DNA of 64,000 nt, taken from the NCBI GenBank assembly GCA_902774335.1, contig CACYHW010000001.1:1-64000 (forward strand), given 5' to 3'. This DNA comes from an uncultured Bacteroidales bacterium (GTDB lineage Bacteria > Bacteroidota > Bacteroidia > Bacteroidales > Bacteroidaceae). Below are positions 44,276-53,618 of the stretch, in pieces. Numbering within the stretch: position 1 is the stretch's first letter; each line of letters starts with the position of its first letter. A program made the position numbers and the translations under genes. The notes below the pieces were generated by a model that searched no databases, had not been told where the DNA came from, and saw only the letters and a list, made by a program, of their open reading frames with translations.

Positions 44276-47200
44276 TTATTTCAGTTTTGCGGCAGGCACG
44301 GTAAACCATATCACCATACCCTCCTTTTCGGCCTCGGCATTGATGCGGCAGCCGGGATGACCGAACGCCTCGTCATGCTCGCGTATTATCTGACGGCACA
44401 GCACGTATGCCATGTTATCCTTGTTCATGAGCGGTGTAAAGAGCCCGTCCAGCACATCGGGAGCGGGTGTCTGGCAGGTGCGGTGCAGCTCAAAACGCAC
44501 AAACTCGCCATCCTTCCTGACCTCCAGCCTCATATCGCCACCCTGGGCCATTCCGCGGTCCAGAATATTGTCAAGCAGGAACTCCAGCATCACGCGGTCG
44601 GCCGTCACGGCAACATCGCTCTCCTTAACACTGAACTTCCCGCCGTATCCGTTCTTTGCCATAGCCTTACCCATGTAAGCCGATGCATGCGCAGTGAGGT
44701 CCGATGCACGGAAAGCCTCCCTGTGAAGCAGCTGGCCCGATGTCTGTGACAGCGCATACTGGCTCAGAATGCCGAATATCTCGCGATAGTAGTCCACCAG
44801 TTCCTGCATATCCTGCACCTGTGCGGCGGTACGGTTGGCAGCATCCGTAGCCTCAACGTCACTCACCATCTGCACAATCCTGTTGGGATACCATACAGTC
44901 TCATGCTTGAGTGTGGAGAGGCAGTTGTCCAGAATAAGGTTGCTTACATGCAGGCGGTTCTCCTCGTAACGAATGCGGTCCGACTCCTCCCTGATCTGTT
45001 CAATGTCACGGAATCCCGACTCAAAGCGTATCACGCAGCTGTAAAGCGCTGTAGCCATGTAACCGGCAATCATACCCTTGATAATCTGCCATGTCTGGCC
45101 GGGTTCCTGCTCCAAACGGATACCCAACGCACCTATCATGCGCTCCGTGCCGTCCAGCGTGAGCACCAGAGGCAGCGCGCGGCACAGTCCGTCGGCCGAT
45201 GCCTGCTCCGTCCCGAGCGTCATGCAGGCGTTCACACGATCCTCAAGACGCTCATCCACAGCACCTTCGCTGTACACGGCGGTAATCATGCGGCCGTCGT
45301 CGTTGAGCTTGATCATCAGGCTGCGCATATCGGCCAGATGGTCCATCTCCAGATATATTCCGTTCACCAGACGCTTTACGATATCCTCGGCATTGAAGTC
45401 CTGAAGGTCCGTCACCGCGGTTGTGGCCGATATGCTGTCAACCACGCGCACGGCCTGCTGCAGGTCGCTGCGGAACTTGAGCCAGTGACGTGAGTGCACC
45501 ACATATCTTATCAGGATAACCATGATGAATATGAGCACGAACACTATCACCGCGATGTAGAGGTTGCTGTTGGTGCGCTGCAGCTCACGGCAGTCCTCCT
45601 CGATCTTCCACTCGCCGAAGTAGAGTTTGAAGAGCTTTAGATAAGCGTCGTCATTGTATCGGTATACGCTCCAGTCACGCAGTGCCAGGGCCGATACCGC
45701 AATCTCGTTGCGCAGCCACAGCACCGTCTCGTAGTCGGTGGCAAAGCCGTCTTCCAGCCAGTAGGTCTCGGCCGGCACAAGCGTATCCACTACCGACAGG
45801 AGCATATCGTCAAAGCCTCCGTTAAGCAGGTAATCCTCGTTTAGTACGGCAAACGCCGAGTCGGCATAGAGCAGCGCATCCTCAAAGCGGCCCTCGGTGT
45901 TGCACAGGTAGGTCTGGTTGGCGTAGTTGTATGCCTCCACAAGCAGGCTGTCGCTACTCTGGGCACGGGTTGTCAGGCCCGAGCATATCAAAATCAGCAG
46001 CGCAAATGCCCGTTTGATACCCTTGGGCAGGCGGAACGAGAAACGGCTGCCCTTGCCCGGTGTGCTCTCCACGTTGAAGCTGCACACGCGGAACAGGTCA
46101 TCGGCCTTGCGGTATTTCTCAATGATACCCTTGCAGTTCATAAGGCCGAATCCGCTGCCCTTGCCCTTGTCGCCCTGTCCAATCTGCGACGGGTCGTATA
46201 CCTTCTCCTCGGTCAGGCGGCGCACATCGTCGGCACTCAGACCCACGCCCGTATCGGCCACCGATATCTCCACATAGTCATCAGCCTGCACGGCCTCGAT
46301 ATGTACCTTTCCGCCGGCCGGCGTGAACTTGCGGGCGTTGTCGGCAAGGGTGTTTATCATAAAGAGCGTAAGCACACGGTCGGCGCGCACCACGGCATCG
46401 GTGGGTGCAACCTCAAGCTCCACGCCCTTTTGGCCGAAGCTGCGGCTGCCGTGACTAACTATGTCAAACAGGCTCTGCACCTGGAAACTCTCAACATTGA
46501 GATTGACCACACCCTGACGAATGCGAATCCACTGGGCCAGCAGGTCGTTGTACTGATTTATGCGCTCCGCCAGCTCACGTACATACTGCAGGCTCTGCGC
46601 ATACTGCGGGCTGTCGGCCGGCATTTCGGCCAGATGACGTATCTCGGAGCGCATACGGTCAATGTACGGCAGGCACTCGGCCACCACCTGACAGCAGGTC
46701 TTGCGGGCCAGATTTTCGCGTTTGTTGGCCGCGGCATGCAGGCTGTACAGATAGTGCTGCTTCTCGGCCTGCTTAAGGCGGTCCTCCTGCCCCACCAGCT
46801 CATCGGCATTACGCAGGGCAGCCTTCAGGTATGGAGCCACGGTACCCAATACGGTGCGACTGTCACGACTCACGCGATGTCCGCCCCATGAGGCATGGAT
46901 ATCGGCATTCTGATCGATGGTTATGGATTCAGCTCCGGTAAGTTCCATCATCACGGGAGCCACCAGACCGTTAAGCCACTCTATGATATCGGCCCCGTCG
47001 GGAGCGGGACGCAGGATACTCTCGCACAGCGCTACGGTCTTGCGCATCATCTCCACATAATGACTGTTGGCCGCGTTGATACGCTTGTGGAACAGCACCA
47101 TGAGGAGTATCAGCAGCACTATCGCGCCGGCCACGGCATAGAGCATGCCCATGAGACGGCGGTTGGAGCGCTCCAGAATAATGGTGCGGGCCTCGTAGCG

Positions 47201-48451
47201 GCGGTCCAGACGGATGGTCTTCTGCAGCTCAAGATAGACCGTACGGTTATAGTCCGATGCCACCTTGTTGTCCATCCCCGAGTAGGCCAGGCTAATCTGC
47301 TCCCTGAGCGATGCCATGCACTCCGGAACCACCGCATGCGGCATTGCGGCCATCCACTGCTGCTCCACAATCACGCCGTCGGTCCTGTAGGGTTCCAGAC
47401 GCTCAAAGGTGCCCTTTCCTACGCTGTTCAGGCGGAAATTGTCGTTGAGCATGTCCAGCGCGTTGGTGAGCACGTCCAGAGCCTCCTCATAGAGTCCGCG
47501 TGCTATATAACATGATGCCAGCAGGCGCTCGCACTCAATAATCTCATACTGTCCTCCGTACGATGCTGACAGCTGCAACGCCTTGAGCGCCAGCTGCGTA
47601 GGCAGAAGCTCAGGCTGCACGTCCGATGCATTCAGGCGTGCAAGCATGTCACTGCTCACACCTGACAGCACATTGTCCGTGCCGTACTCCAGCAGCAGCG
47701 AGCATATGGCGCTGATGCTCAGGGCCTGCATCCTTATGTTGTTGTAACGCACCGCACTGCGCTGGCAGTTATCCAGACTGCGCAGCCTCTGCAGCGCCTG
47801 TTCCTGCAACGTTCCTCCTTCCACGCCTATTCCCAGACCGCGCATGTAGGTATAGGTCAGGTATCGGTCATGGTCATTACGCAGCAGGTTGTCGGCCACC
47901 ACGTATGACATCTCGGTCCCCGCCTGTCCCAGCTGCTCCAGTTCGAACCAGTAGCGTGCCGACTCCATTCTGAACGAGCGCTCCAACGACAGCAGACGCT
48001 CCGTCTGGGCCTCGTTCAGCACCCCGCTCTCCTCGTGCAGCGCACGCAGATGCAGAAGTATGCTGTTGCGGTATTCGTAGAAGGATACGTTGTCCGATGT
48101 ACGCTGACATATGCGCATCAGGCCTATCTCCGCGCCCACCACCTCGAGCATGTTGCTGGTGATGTCGGGAACCGAGCTGTAAAGATCCCAGGCCTGGGTG
48201 TAATCCATGCGGACGGTGGCTATGCGGGCCAGTGTGTTGACAGCCTTGGCGCGCTCATCGGAACGGCGTCCCGACACCTCAAGCGCAAACCTGGCGTACT
48301 GCTCGGCCGAGTCCAGGTTGTTCCAAAGGTAGGAAATGGCCTTCTCGTTCAAGTCAAAGGCGGTCAGTCCCGACTCCTGTGCATGAACGCCTGCCGTTGC
48401 CGCAAGCAGCAGCAACCAAGCCAAAGCCCTATGTCCTGTTCTGAATCTCAT
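44276..48451 (-). CDS. Double receptor histidine kinase (DUF5112/DUF5113-like), 1391 residues
   Basis: The chain contains two receptor-kinase modules. Module 1: signal peptide (about residues 1-25), TPR-rich sensor region (about 26-435), a membrane helix near 440-460, and a cytoplasmic domain with an intact ATPase (N box NTLADNARKFTP near 700, DTGVGLS, GKGSGFGLMN near 763). Module 2 begins near residue 818 with a hydrophobic segment ending TTRAQS that looks like a second signal peptide. It continues with a short sensor region, a membrane helix near 960-980, a phospho-acceptor site LKHETVWYP (about 1182) and a degenerate ATPase without a DxGxG box. Module 1 lacks a clear phospho-acceptor motif. 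The gene overlaps the upstream secreted-protein gene by 4 bp. Confidence 0.82.
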   Translation of the reverse strand: MRFRTGHRALAWLLLLAATAGVHAQESGLTAFDLNEKAISYLWNNLDSAEQYARFALEVSGRRSDERAKAVNTLARIATVRMDYTQAWDLYSSVPDITSNMLEVVGAEIGLMRICQRTSDNVSFYEYRNSILLHLRALHEESGVLNEAQTERLLSLERSFRMESARYWFELEQLGQAGTEMSYVVADNLLRNDHDRYLTYTYMRGLGIGVEGGTLQEQALQRLRSLDNCQRSAVRYNNIRMQALSISAICSLLLEYGTDNVLSGVSSDMLARLNASDVQPELLPTQLALKALQLSASYGGQYEIIECERLLASCYIARGLYEEALDVLTNALDMLNDNFRLNSVGKGTFERLEPYRTDGVIVEQQWMAAMPHAVVPECMASLREQISLAYSGMDNKVASDYNRTVYLELQKTIRLDRRYEARTIILERSNRRLMGMLYAVAGAIVLLILLMVLFHKRINAANSHYVEMMRKTVALCESILRPAPDGADIIEWLNGLVAPVMMELTGAESITIDQNADIHASWGGHRVSRDSRTVLGTVAPYLKAALRNADELVGQEDRLKQAEKQHYLYSLHAAANKRENLARKTCCQVVAECLPYIDRMRSEIRHLAEMPADSPQYAQSLQYVRELAERINQYNDLLAQWIRIRQGVVNLNVESFQVQSLFDIVSHGSRSFGQKGVELEVAPTDAVVRADRVLTLFMINTLADNARKFTPAGGKVHIEAVQADDYVEISVADTGVGLSADDVRRLTEEKVYDPSQIGQGDKGKGSGFGLMNCKGIIEKYRKADDLFRVCSFNVESTPGKGSRFSFRLPKGIKRAFALLILICSGLTTRAQSSDSLLVEAYNYANQTYLCNTEGRFEDALLYADSAFAVLNEDYLLNGGFDDMLLSVVDTLVPAETYWLEDGFATDYETVLWLRNEIAVSALALRDWSVYRYNDDAYLKLFKLYFGEWKIEEDCRELQRTNSNLYIAVIVFVLIFIMVILIRYVVHSRHWLKFRSDLQQAVRVVDSISATTAVTDLQDFNAEDIVKRLVNGIYLEMDHLADMRSLMIKLNDDGRMITAVYSEGAVDERLEDRVNACMTLGTEQASADGLCRALPLVLTLDGTERMIGALGIRLEQEPGQTWQIIKGMIAGYMATALYSCVIRFESGFRDIEQIREESDRIRYEENRLHVSNLILDNCLSTLKHETVWYPNRIVQMVSDVEATDAANRTAAQVQDMQELVDYYREIFGILSQYALSQTSGQLLHREAFRASDLTAHASAYMGKAMAKNGYGGKFSVKESDVAVTADRVMLEFLLDNILDRGMAQGGDMRLEVRKDGEFVRFELHRTCQTPAPDVLDGLFTPLMNKDNMAYVLCRQIIREHDEAFGHPGCRINAEAEKEGMVIWFTVPAAKLK

Positions 48452-49230
48452 TTTCTCTTGCGGTTCCTGCGGGATTTCTTACTCCCCCTGTCGGTCTGTT
48501 CAGGCGCATAGCTGATAGCGCATGCCGCCTCCAGTCCGTATTCCGTGTAGGCCGATACCAACACCGTTCCGGGCTCCCGGATGACATCGGGCGCAATCAC
48601 CCTGCAGGTAAAATCATCGTCCACCTCTATGCGGAACAGGCTGTCCCATGATATCCATCCCACAAACATCCCCTCCTCAAGGCCACGCAACTGCAGTGTG
48701 GCGCTCTGACCGGCTTTGAGCGTGCTTTTATCGGCGCTCATCTGCATAAACAGGGGCTCCTTGAGATCTCCCTTGACGCATTCGGCCAGTTCCAGACCGT
48801 CAATGTCAATTATGCTCTCCACATCGTCCGGCACGGGACACTCATCGCCGTTCACGGTCAGTCCGGTTACATAATTGCGGTCGCAGGGGGACGGATTGAC
48901 GCTGAACATCAGCCCGTTACATCCCATGGCATTGCAATCGGCCAGTATCATTCCGCTGCCGGAGCCAGCCATATAGAGCTGCCCGGTCCTGCTCCGGAAC
49001 GTACAGTTGCGGAACACTGCTCCATATGAGCGGCTCAGCACCACGCTGTCCGTCTCAAAGGTGCAGTTCTCAAAGAGCACAGGCCAGGATACATCCACCG
49101 TTCCATGGAAAGTGCTGCCGCTGAACCTGTTGAGCACAGGGAGCACCTGACTGCGTACGCCGCTCACGGAGAGCATGCATACTATCAGCAACAGTACCGT
49201 TGTCTTGCCTAAACTCTTTGACATGACCAT
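48448..49230 (-). CDS. Secreted beta-rich protein of a signalling operon (unknown family)
   Basis: This 260-residue protein has a signal peptide (GKTTVLLLIVCMLSVSGVRSQ). The middle resembles a short right-handed beta-helix (FENCTFETDSVVLSRSYGA and FRNCTFRSRTGQLYMAGSG), and the C-terminal part has an Ig-like layout (STLKAGQSATLQLRGL). The tail is very basic (KKSRRNRKRK). It overlaps the sensor kinase gene by 4 bp (ATGA), so it may present a ligand or act as an accessory sensor for that kinase. I do not recognise a named family. Confidence 0.7.
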   Translation of the reverse strand: MVMSKSLGKTTVLLLIVCMLSVSGVRSQVLPVLNRFSGSTFHGTVDVSWPVLFENCTFETDSVVLSRSYGAVFRNCTFRSRTGQLYMAGSGSGMILADCNAMGCNGLMFSVNPSPCDRNYVTGLTVNGDECPVPDDVESIIDIDGLELAECVKGDLKEPLFMQMSADKSTLKAGQSATLQLRGLEEGMFVGWISWDSLFRIEVDDDFTCRVIAPDVIREPGTVLVSAYTEYGLEAACAISYAPEQTDRGSKKSRRNRKRK

Positions 49231-49331
49231 AACTTACAAATGTAGTGCAAACCGAGTGGATACAAAAGAAGTTTACTTATTTTTATCCCGAGGCGCAGCC
49301 TACATTATCCAAATGTATCTCTTTTTTTCCG

Positions 49332-49339
49332 TACCTTCG
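49332..49339 (+). promoter_or_regulatory. Near-consensus -7 box for trmO
   Basis: TACCTTCG differs from TAnnTTTG at one position and lies 8 bp before the ATG. Confidence 0.35.
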
Positions 49340-49347
49340 CAACGTAC

Positions 49348-50031
49348 ATGGACAAATTGACTCCCATAGCGACTATACGGACGGGATTCTCATCCAAATT
49401 CGGGATTCCCAGGCAGAGCGGTCTTGTGCCTGAGCTCAAGGGCACCATTGTTTTTGCGCCCGAGTTCCGTAATGCCGATGCACTCCGCGGGCTGGAGGGA
49501 TTCAGCCATATCTGGCTTATCTGGGAGTTCTCGGAGGCAGTCAGGCAGGACTGGTCGCCTACGGTGCGTCCGCCACGTCTGGGAGGCAACACCCGCCTGG
49601 GAGTTTTCGCAACACGGTCGCCCTTCCGCCCCAACCCCATCGGCCTGTCATGCGTCAGACTGGAATCCATCGAGCTCAGCTCACCCGAGGGACCGCGCAT
49701 CCATGTAAGCGGTGCCGACCTCATGGACGGCACACCCATTTATGACATAAAACCTTACATTCCCTATACCGACTGCCAGCCCGATGCCACAGCCGGATTC
49801 ACCGGATCGGTAAGCATGCACCGCCTCAATGTGATCATCCCCGACCACATTGCCGCAAAAATAAAACCCGGCACGCTCAATGCGCTCCGGGGTATTCTTG
49901 CCGAAGATCCGAGGCCACGTTATCAGGACGACCCGGACCGCGAGTACGGATTCGATTTTGACGGTTACGCTGTCAGGTTCAAGGTTCCCCAGCCCGACAC
50001 GCTTACGGTCATTTCTGTTCTTCCGGTTTGA
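49348..50031 (+). CDS. trmO: tRNA (N6-threonylcarbamoyladenosine37-N6)-methyltransferase TrmO
   Basis: TrmO methylates N6 of t6A37 in a few threonine tRNAs. The 227-residue protein shows the conserved regions PIATIRTGFSSKFGIPRQSG, LEGFSHIWLIWEF, RLGVFATRSPFRPNPIGLS and DLMDGTPIYDIKPY. It is divergent from the secreted-protein operon, and its last 23 bp overlap the convergent DUF1573 gene. Confidence 0.94.
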   Translation: MDKLTPIATIRTGFSSKFGIPRQSGLVPELKGTIVFAPEFRNADALRGLEGFSHIWLIWEFSEAVRQDWSPTVRPPRLGGNTRLGVFATRSPFRPNPIGLSCVRLESIELSSPEGPRIHVSGADLMDGTPIYDIKPYIPYTDCQPDATAGFTGSVSMHRLNVIIPDHIAAKIKPGTLNALRGILAEDPRPRYQDDPDREYGFDFDGYAVRFKVPQPDTLTVISVLPV

Positions 50032-50458
50032 CCCTGTCGGCCACCAGTTCCTCAACCATCTCGCCTGTTATATAGAGATAGGCCGAGTTAACCTCGCAGT
50101 TTGTGGTAAGGTTCACCACCCTCTTGAGTTTGCCGACTCTGCGGGTCGATCCGTTGTATGTAACCTTGATTGAATCGGTCTTACCGGGCATAATAGGATC
50201 CTTGGGGGCCTCCACCTGGGTGCAGCCGCAGGTTGAGTTGGCCGAGATGATAAGCAGGTCCTTGTTACCGGTATTGGTAAACTTGAACCAGGTCACCTTG
50301 TCTCCGTGTGCCCTGTCAAACAGGCCGAAGTCATGTGTAGTCTTCTCGAAAGTGATTTCGGGGTATTTCTTCTCCTCCTCATCGCCGGCGTTCTTGCCGC
50401 ATACCGGCAGCACTGCCATAGCGGCAAACATCAGGGATAAAATCTTTAAGTTCTTCAT
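50009..50458 (-). CDS. DUF1573 lipoprotein/periplasmic protein
   Basis: This 149-residue protein has a signal peptide with a cysteine near residue 20 (AVLPVC), so it may be a lipoprotein, and a DUF1573 domain: FEKTTHDFGLFDRAHGDKVTW and NTGNKDLLIISANSTCGCT. The immunoglobulin-like fold is common in Bacteroidetes surface proteins and has no assigned function. It is convergent with trmO. Confidence 0.9.
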   Translation of the reverse strand: MKNLKILSLMFAAMAVLPVCGKNAGDEEEKKYPEITFEKTTHDFGLFDRAHGDKVTWFKFTNTGNKDLLIISANSTCGCTQVEAPKDPIMPGKTDSIKVTYNGSTRRVGKLKRVVNLTTNCEVNSAYLYITGEMVEELVADRVKPEEQK

Positions 50459-50610
50459 ATTTTCAGTGTTTTATCGGCTGCTAAATTATGAATTATTTTT
50501 CATTCACCAATAAGAGTACCTTTTCTTTGCCCAATCCAAAAAACAACACTATTTTTGAGTCTTTAAAAAAGGACTTACAGTTTAATCAGGTACGTTAATC
50601 AGTTTGTTAT

Positions 50611-52137
50611 ATGTTTGACCAAAAAGATCTGGAACAGTTTAAAAAGAAGGGAACCACACCCCAAAAGGTTGAAGCACAGTTGGAGTTGATCAGGAACGGA
50701 TTCCCCTTCCTTGAGTTGGATGCCGCCGCATCGATAGGCAACGGCATTGCGGCTTTCGATGAGACACAGTGCAGGGATTACATCAAGACATGGGATTCAT
50801 ACTGCGCCAGCAGGCACACCATCACCAAGTTCGTTCCCGCATCGGGAGCAGCCAGCCGCATGTTCAAAGACCTTTTTGCATTCCTGGATGCCAATTATTC
50901 CGAGCCTCAGACCGCCTTTGAAAAGAGCTTCTTTGACGGAATAGAAAAGTTCGCATTCTACAACGACCTGAACTCGGCCTGCACTGCAAATGAGGGCATG
51001 GGCATTAAGGAGCTCATATCCGGCGGCAACTACAAGGCTGTCGTCGCCAACCTCTTAGGCTCCAAGGGACTCAATTACGGAGCTCTGCCCAAGGGCCTGC
51101 TCAAGTTCCACAGCTACAACGACACCGCACGCACACCGTTCCAGGAGCATATGGCCGAGGGTGCCTTATACGCATCGGGCGCCGACGGAGTGGTAAACAT
51201 CCATTTCACCGTCTCCCCCGAGCACTGTCCGCTGTTCAAGGATCTGGCCCAGAGCTGCAGCAAGAGCTTCTCCAAGCGCTACGGCACCACATATAACATA
51301 TCGTTCTCCGAGCAGAAGCCCAGTACCGACACCGTTGCAGCTGCTGCCGACGGCACCGCATTCCGCAACGATGACGGCTCCATCCTGTTCCGTCCGGGCG
51401 GCCACGGTGCTCTGATCGAGAACCTCAATGACATCGACACCGACATAGTATTCATCAAGAATATTGACAATGTGGTCCCCGACCACCTCAAGGCCGATAC
51501 CATAACCTACAAGAAACTGCTTGCAGGCGTACTGGTCCAGGTACAGAGCAAGGTGTTTGAATATCTGAACATTCTGGACAGCGATAAATATACGTCCGAT
51601 AAACTCAAAACCATATCGGACTTTGTAGCCGGCACCTTGTGCTGCCGCCGTAAGGATATTGACAAGCTGGATCAGAAACAGCTTGCGGATTGGCTCCACA
51701 AAAAGCTCAACCGCCCCATCCGCGTTTGCGGCATGGTCAAGAACGTTGGTGAGCCCGGCGGCGGTCCGTTCCTGGCATACAACAGCGACGGCACCGTATC
51801 GCTCCAGATTCTTGAGAGTTCCCAGATTGACCTGAACGATCCCCGCAAGAAGGCAATGTTCACCCAGGGCACCCATTTCAACCCCGTTGATCTGGTCTGC
51901 GCCGTTCGCGACTACAAGGGCAACAAATTCAACCTTCCCGATTACGTAGACAAATCCACAGGCTTTATCTCCAGCAAGTCCAAGAACGGACGCGAGCTCA
52001 AGGCTCTGGAACTCCCGGGCCTCTGGAACGGCGCCATGAGTGACTGGAACACCCTGTTCGTTGAGGTTCCCCTGACCACCTTCAACCCCGTCAAGACCGT
52101 CAACGACCTCCTTCGCCCCCAGCACCAACCTGCCTGA
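50611..52137 (+). CDS. DUF4301 family protein
   Basis: This 508-residue cytoplasmic protein matches the DUF4301 family, with KKGTTPQKVEAQLELI near the start, FVPASGAASRMFKDL (about residues 73-87), FRPGGHGALIENLND and VGEPGGGPF. The GAASRMFK and GGHGAL loops resemble sugar-nucleotide-binding folds, but no reaction is established. A palindrome follows the stop by 10 bp. Confidence 0.88.
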   Translation: MFDQKDLEQFKKKGTTPQKVEAQLELIRNGFPFLELDAAASIGNGIAAFDETQCRDYIKTWDSYCASRHTITKFVPASGAASRMFKDLFAFLDANYSEPQTAFEKSFFDGIEKFAFYNDLNSACTANEGMGIKELISGGNYKAVVANLLGSKGLNYGALPKGLLKFHSYNDTARTPFQEHMAEGALYASGADGVVNIHFTVSPEHCPLFKDLAQSCSKSFSKRYGTTYNISFSEQKPSTDTVAAAADGTAFRNDDGSILFRPGGHGALIENLNDIDTDIVFIKNIDNVVPDHLKADTITYKKLLAGVLVQVQSKVFEYLNILDSDKYTSDKLKTISDFVAGTLCCRRKDIDKLDQKQLADWLHKKLNRPIRVCGMVKNVGEPGGGPFLAYNSDGTVSLQILESSQIDLNDPRKKAMFTQGTHFNPVDLVCAVRDYKGNKFNLPDYVDKSTGFISSKSKNGRELKALELPGLWNGAMSDWNTLFVEVPLTTFNPVKTVNDLLRPQHQPA

Positions 52138-52147
52138 GAGTGACAGC

Positions 52148-52209
52148 AGATGACAAAGGGGACGGTTCCGTTTGGCTCAATCCAAACGGAACCGTCCCCT
52201 TTGTCATCT
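52148..52209. repeat. Palindromic element (tgacaaaggggacggttc family)
   Basis: Perfect 28-bp arms (52148-52175 and 52182-52209) flank a 6-bp spacer. It lies between the convergent DUF4301 and serpin genes, 10 bp and 4 bp from their stop codons. Confidence 0.95.
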
Positions 52210-52213
52210 CTTG

Positions 52214-53506
52214 TCACTGATCAATCTTGTTGACCCTACCCATAAACAGAAGAGTGCCGGCAGCACTATCTCTGATTGCATAGGCAAAAGGTCGGTCAAT
52301 AATCATTTCATACGGTATACTATAAGTAAAACGTGACACCGAAGCTGCCGAGGCCTCCACTCCTTCCTCCGAAACAATAATATTTGCAGTCTGATTTATG
52401 CAATCGGCAAAAAGCAAAGAAGCAATCTTGGGTAGAGACTGGAATGGAGCCGATGCGCCCAGGCTCTCCAAGATAGGACGCAACTTGATGTCAGTGGAGA
52501 TACGGAATTTGGGCATAGTAAGATTAACCTGAGTTTCAAGCTTGTCGATGTTAACGGACCAATCCACATAAGGAATTATAGAATCCAAGTCCACATTCTC
52601 ATTGGGTACAACAATATCCATCCAGAATGACTTGTCCTTAAAGGGAAGAGATACTATCTTATAATCACCTTCAGGGTTTTTAAACAAGCAAAACTCCGCC
52701 CGTGTCACTTTCATCATATCAACATCCTGAGTCTGACCGTTTGCCATAGTAAACTCTCCTGTATACGTTTCACTTTTATCGAAGGCTTTATACCAGGCCG
52801 ATGCAAACCATGCCGTATTAGCCAGAACCATTGATGTAGTGGTGCCAAAGTTCTCTAAGTCCAGTTTTTTCTGTTTGCCATAGGTGTTCTCATAAGCCCA
52901 TTGGCAGATAGAGTCCAAAGACGCTTGCGTATCGGACCTGAAATCCAGATAACCGGTTTCACAGTTGTAATACTGCTGAACCAAATTACTATAAGTACTG
53001 TATATGGTTGTGCCGGTTTGCAGCCACATAGCGTTAGCCAGTTTGACACAATTGGTTCTCTCTAAAGCATTCTTGAGCTTTCCATAACTGCTGTTAAGCA
53101 GATCTATATCAACGGTCTCACCGAACATTGCCTGTGACAGTTCAATGTATGCACCATCACTGACACCGTTACTCAGAATACTCATGAGTACCTGCAAACT
53201 CAATGGGGATATACAGAAGTTTTCATCGGCCGTACTCTCGCATATTGCATTGAACATTTTTATGGCAAATGAGTCCGATCTAAGGAACAGTTCAGCCTCT
53301 TCCTGGCTAATATCAACATCAAGCGGAACAGGATCAAGGCGTGTAAAATCGTGCTCTCTTACCTCTCCATCCTTAAGAACAACCTCGGTATTCGGTTCCT
53401 GCGGATTACCTTCATCGGGAATCTTCTCTTGGTCATTGCAACTCACAAACAAAGAGACTACAGCTATCGCTGTGCCTGCAAAAAGGATTAATCGGTTCGT
53501 ACTCAT
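52214..53506 (-). CDS. Lipoprotein serpin
   Basis: Serpins trap serine or cysteine proteases by a conformational change. The 430-residue protein has a lipobox (SLFVSC) and the serpin core, including NFCISPLSLQVLMSILSNG, TNCVKLANAMWLQ and VLANTAWFASAWYKAF. The reactive-loop hinge is EEGVEASAAS, followed by a loop with YSIPYEMI before DRPFAYAIRD. Counting from the hinge puts the P1 position near Ser in YSIP, but this is approximate. Bacteroidales serpins can protect the cell from host or community proteases; here that is inference. It is followed by the palindrome at 52148. Confidence 0.92.
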   Translation of the reverse strand: MSTNRLILFAGTAIAVVSLFVSCNDQEKIPDEGNPQEPNTEVVLKDGEVREHDFTRLDPVPLDVDISQEEAELFLRSDSFAIKMFNAICESTADENFCISPLSLQVLMSILSNGVSDGAYIELSQAMFGETVDIDLLNSSYGKLKNALERTNCVKLANAMWLQTGTTIYSTYSNLVQQYYNCETGYLDFRSDTQASLDSICQWAYENTYGKQKKLDLENFGTTTSMVLANTAWFASAWYKAFDKSETYTGEFTMANGQTQDVDMMKVTRAEFCLFKNPEGDYKIVSLPFKDKSFWMDIVVPNENVDLDSIIPYVDWSVNIDKLETQVNLTMPKFRISTDIKLRPILESLGASAPFQSLPKIASLLFADCINQTANIIVSEEGVEASAASVSRFTYSIPYEMIIDRPFAYAIRDSAAGTLLFMGRVNKIDQ

Positions 53507-53560
53507 ATTATTGAAAAGTTAGTTAGGCAATAAGGTTTTTGCAATGATACAAAAAAAACA

Positions 53561-53597
53561 AAAGGTGACACAATAGGTACGGTTCTTTTTGTCATTT
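53561..53597. repeat. Degenerate single copy of the tgacaaagg...tgtcatt element
   Basis: The sequence has tgaca on the left, tacggttc in the middle and tttttgtcatttt on the right, so it looks like a short or decayed form of the palindrome family. It ends just before the tRNA-Gly promoter. Confidence 0.6.
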
Positions 53598-53600
53598 TAT

Positions 53601-53608
53601 TATCTTTG
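53601..53608 (+). promoter_or_regulatory. -7 promoter box for tRNA-Gly
   Basis: TATCTTTG matches TAnnTTTG, 10 bp before the mature tRNA 5' end. Confidence 0.6.
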
Positions 53609-53618
53609 CCAACGCTTT

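Noticed and set aside
44276-48451. Sensor kinase considered as two genes joined by a sequencing error
   Set aside because: The frame is continuous and there is no second start context or ribosome-binding signal at the junction near 45985. The fusion is kept as real but flagged.
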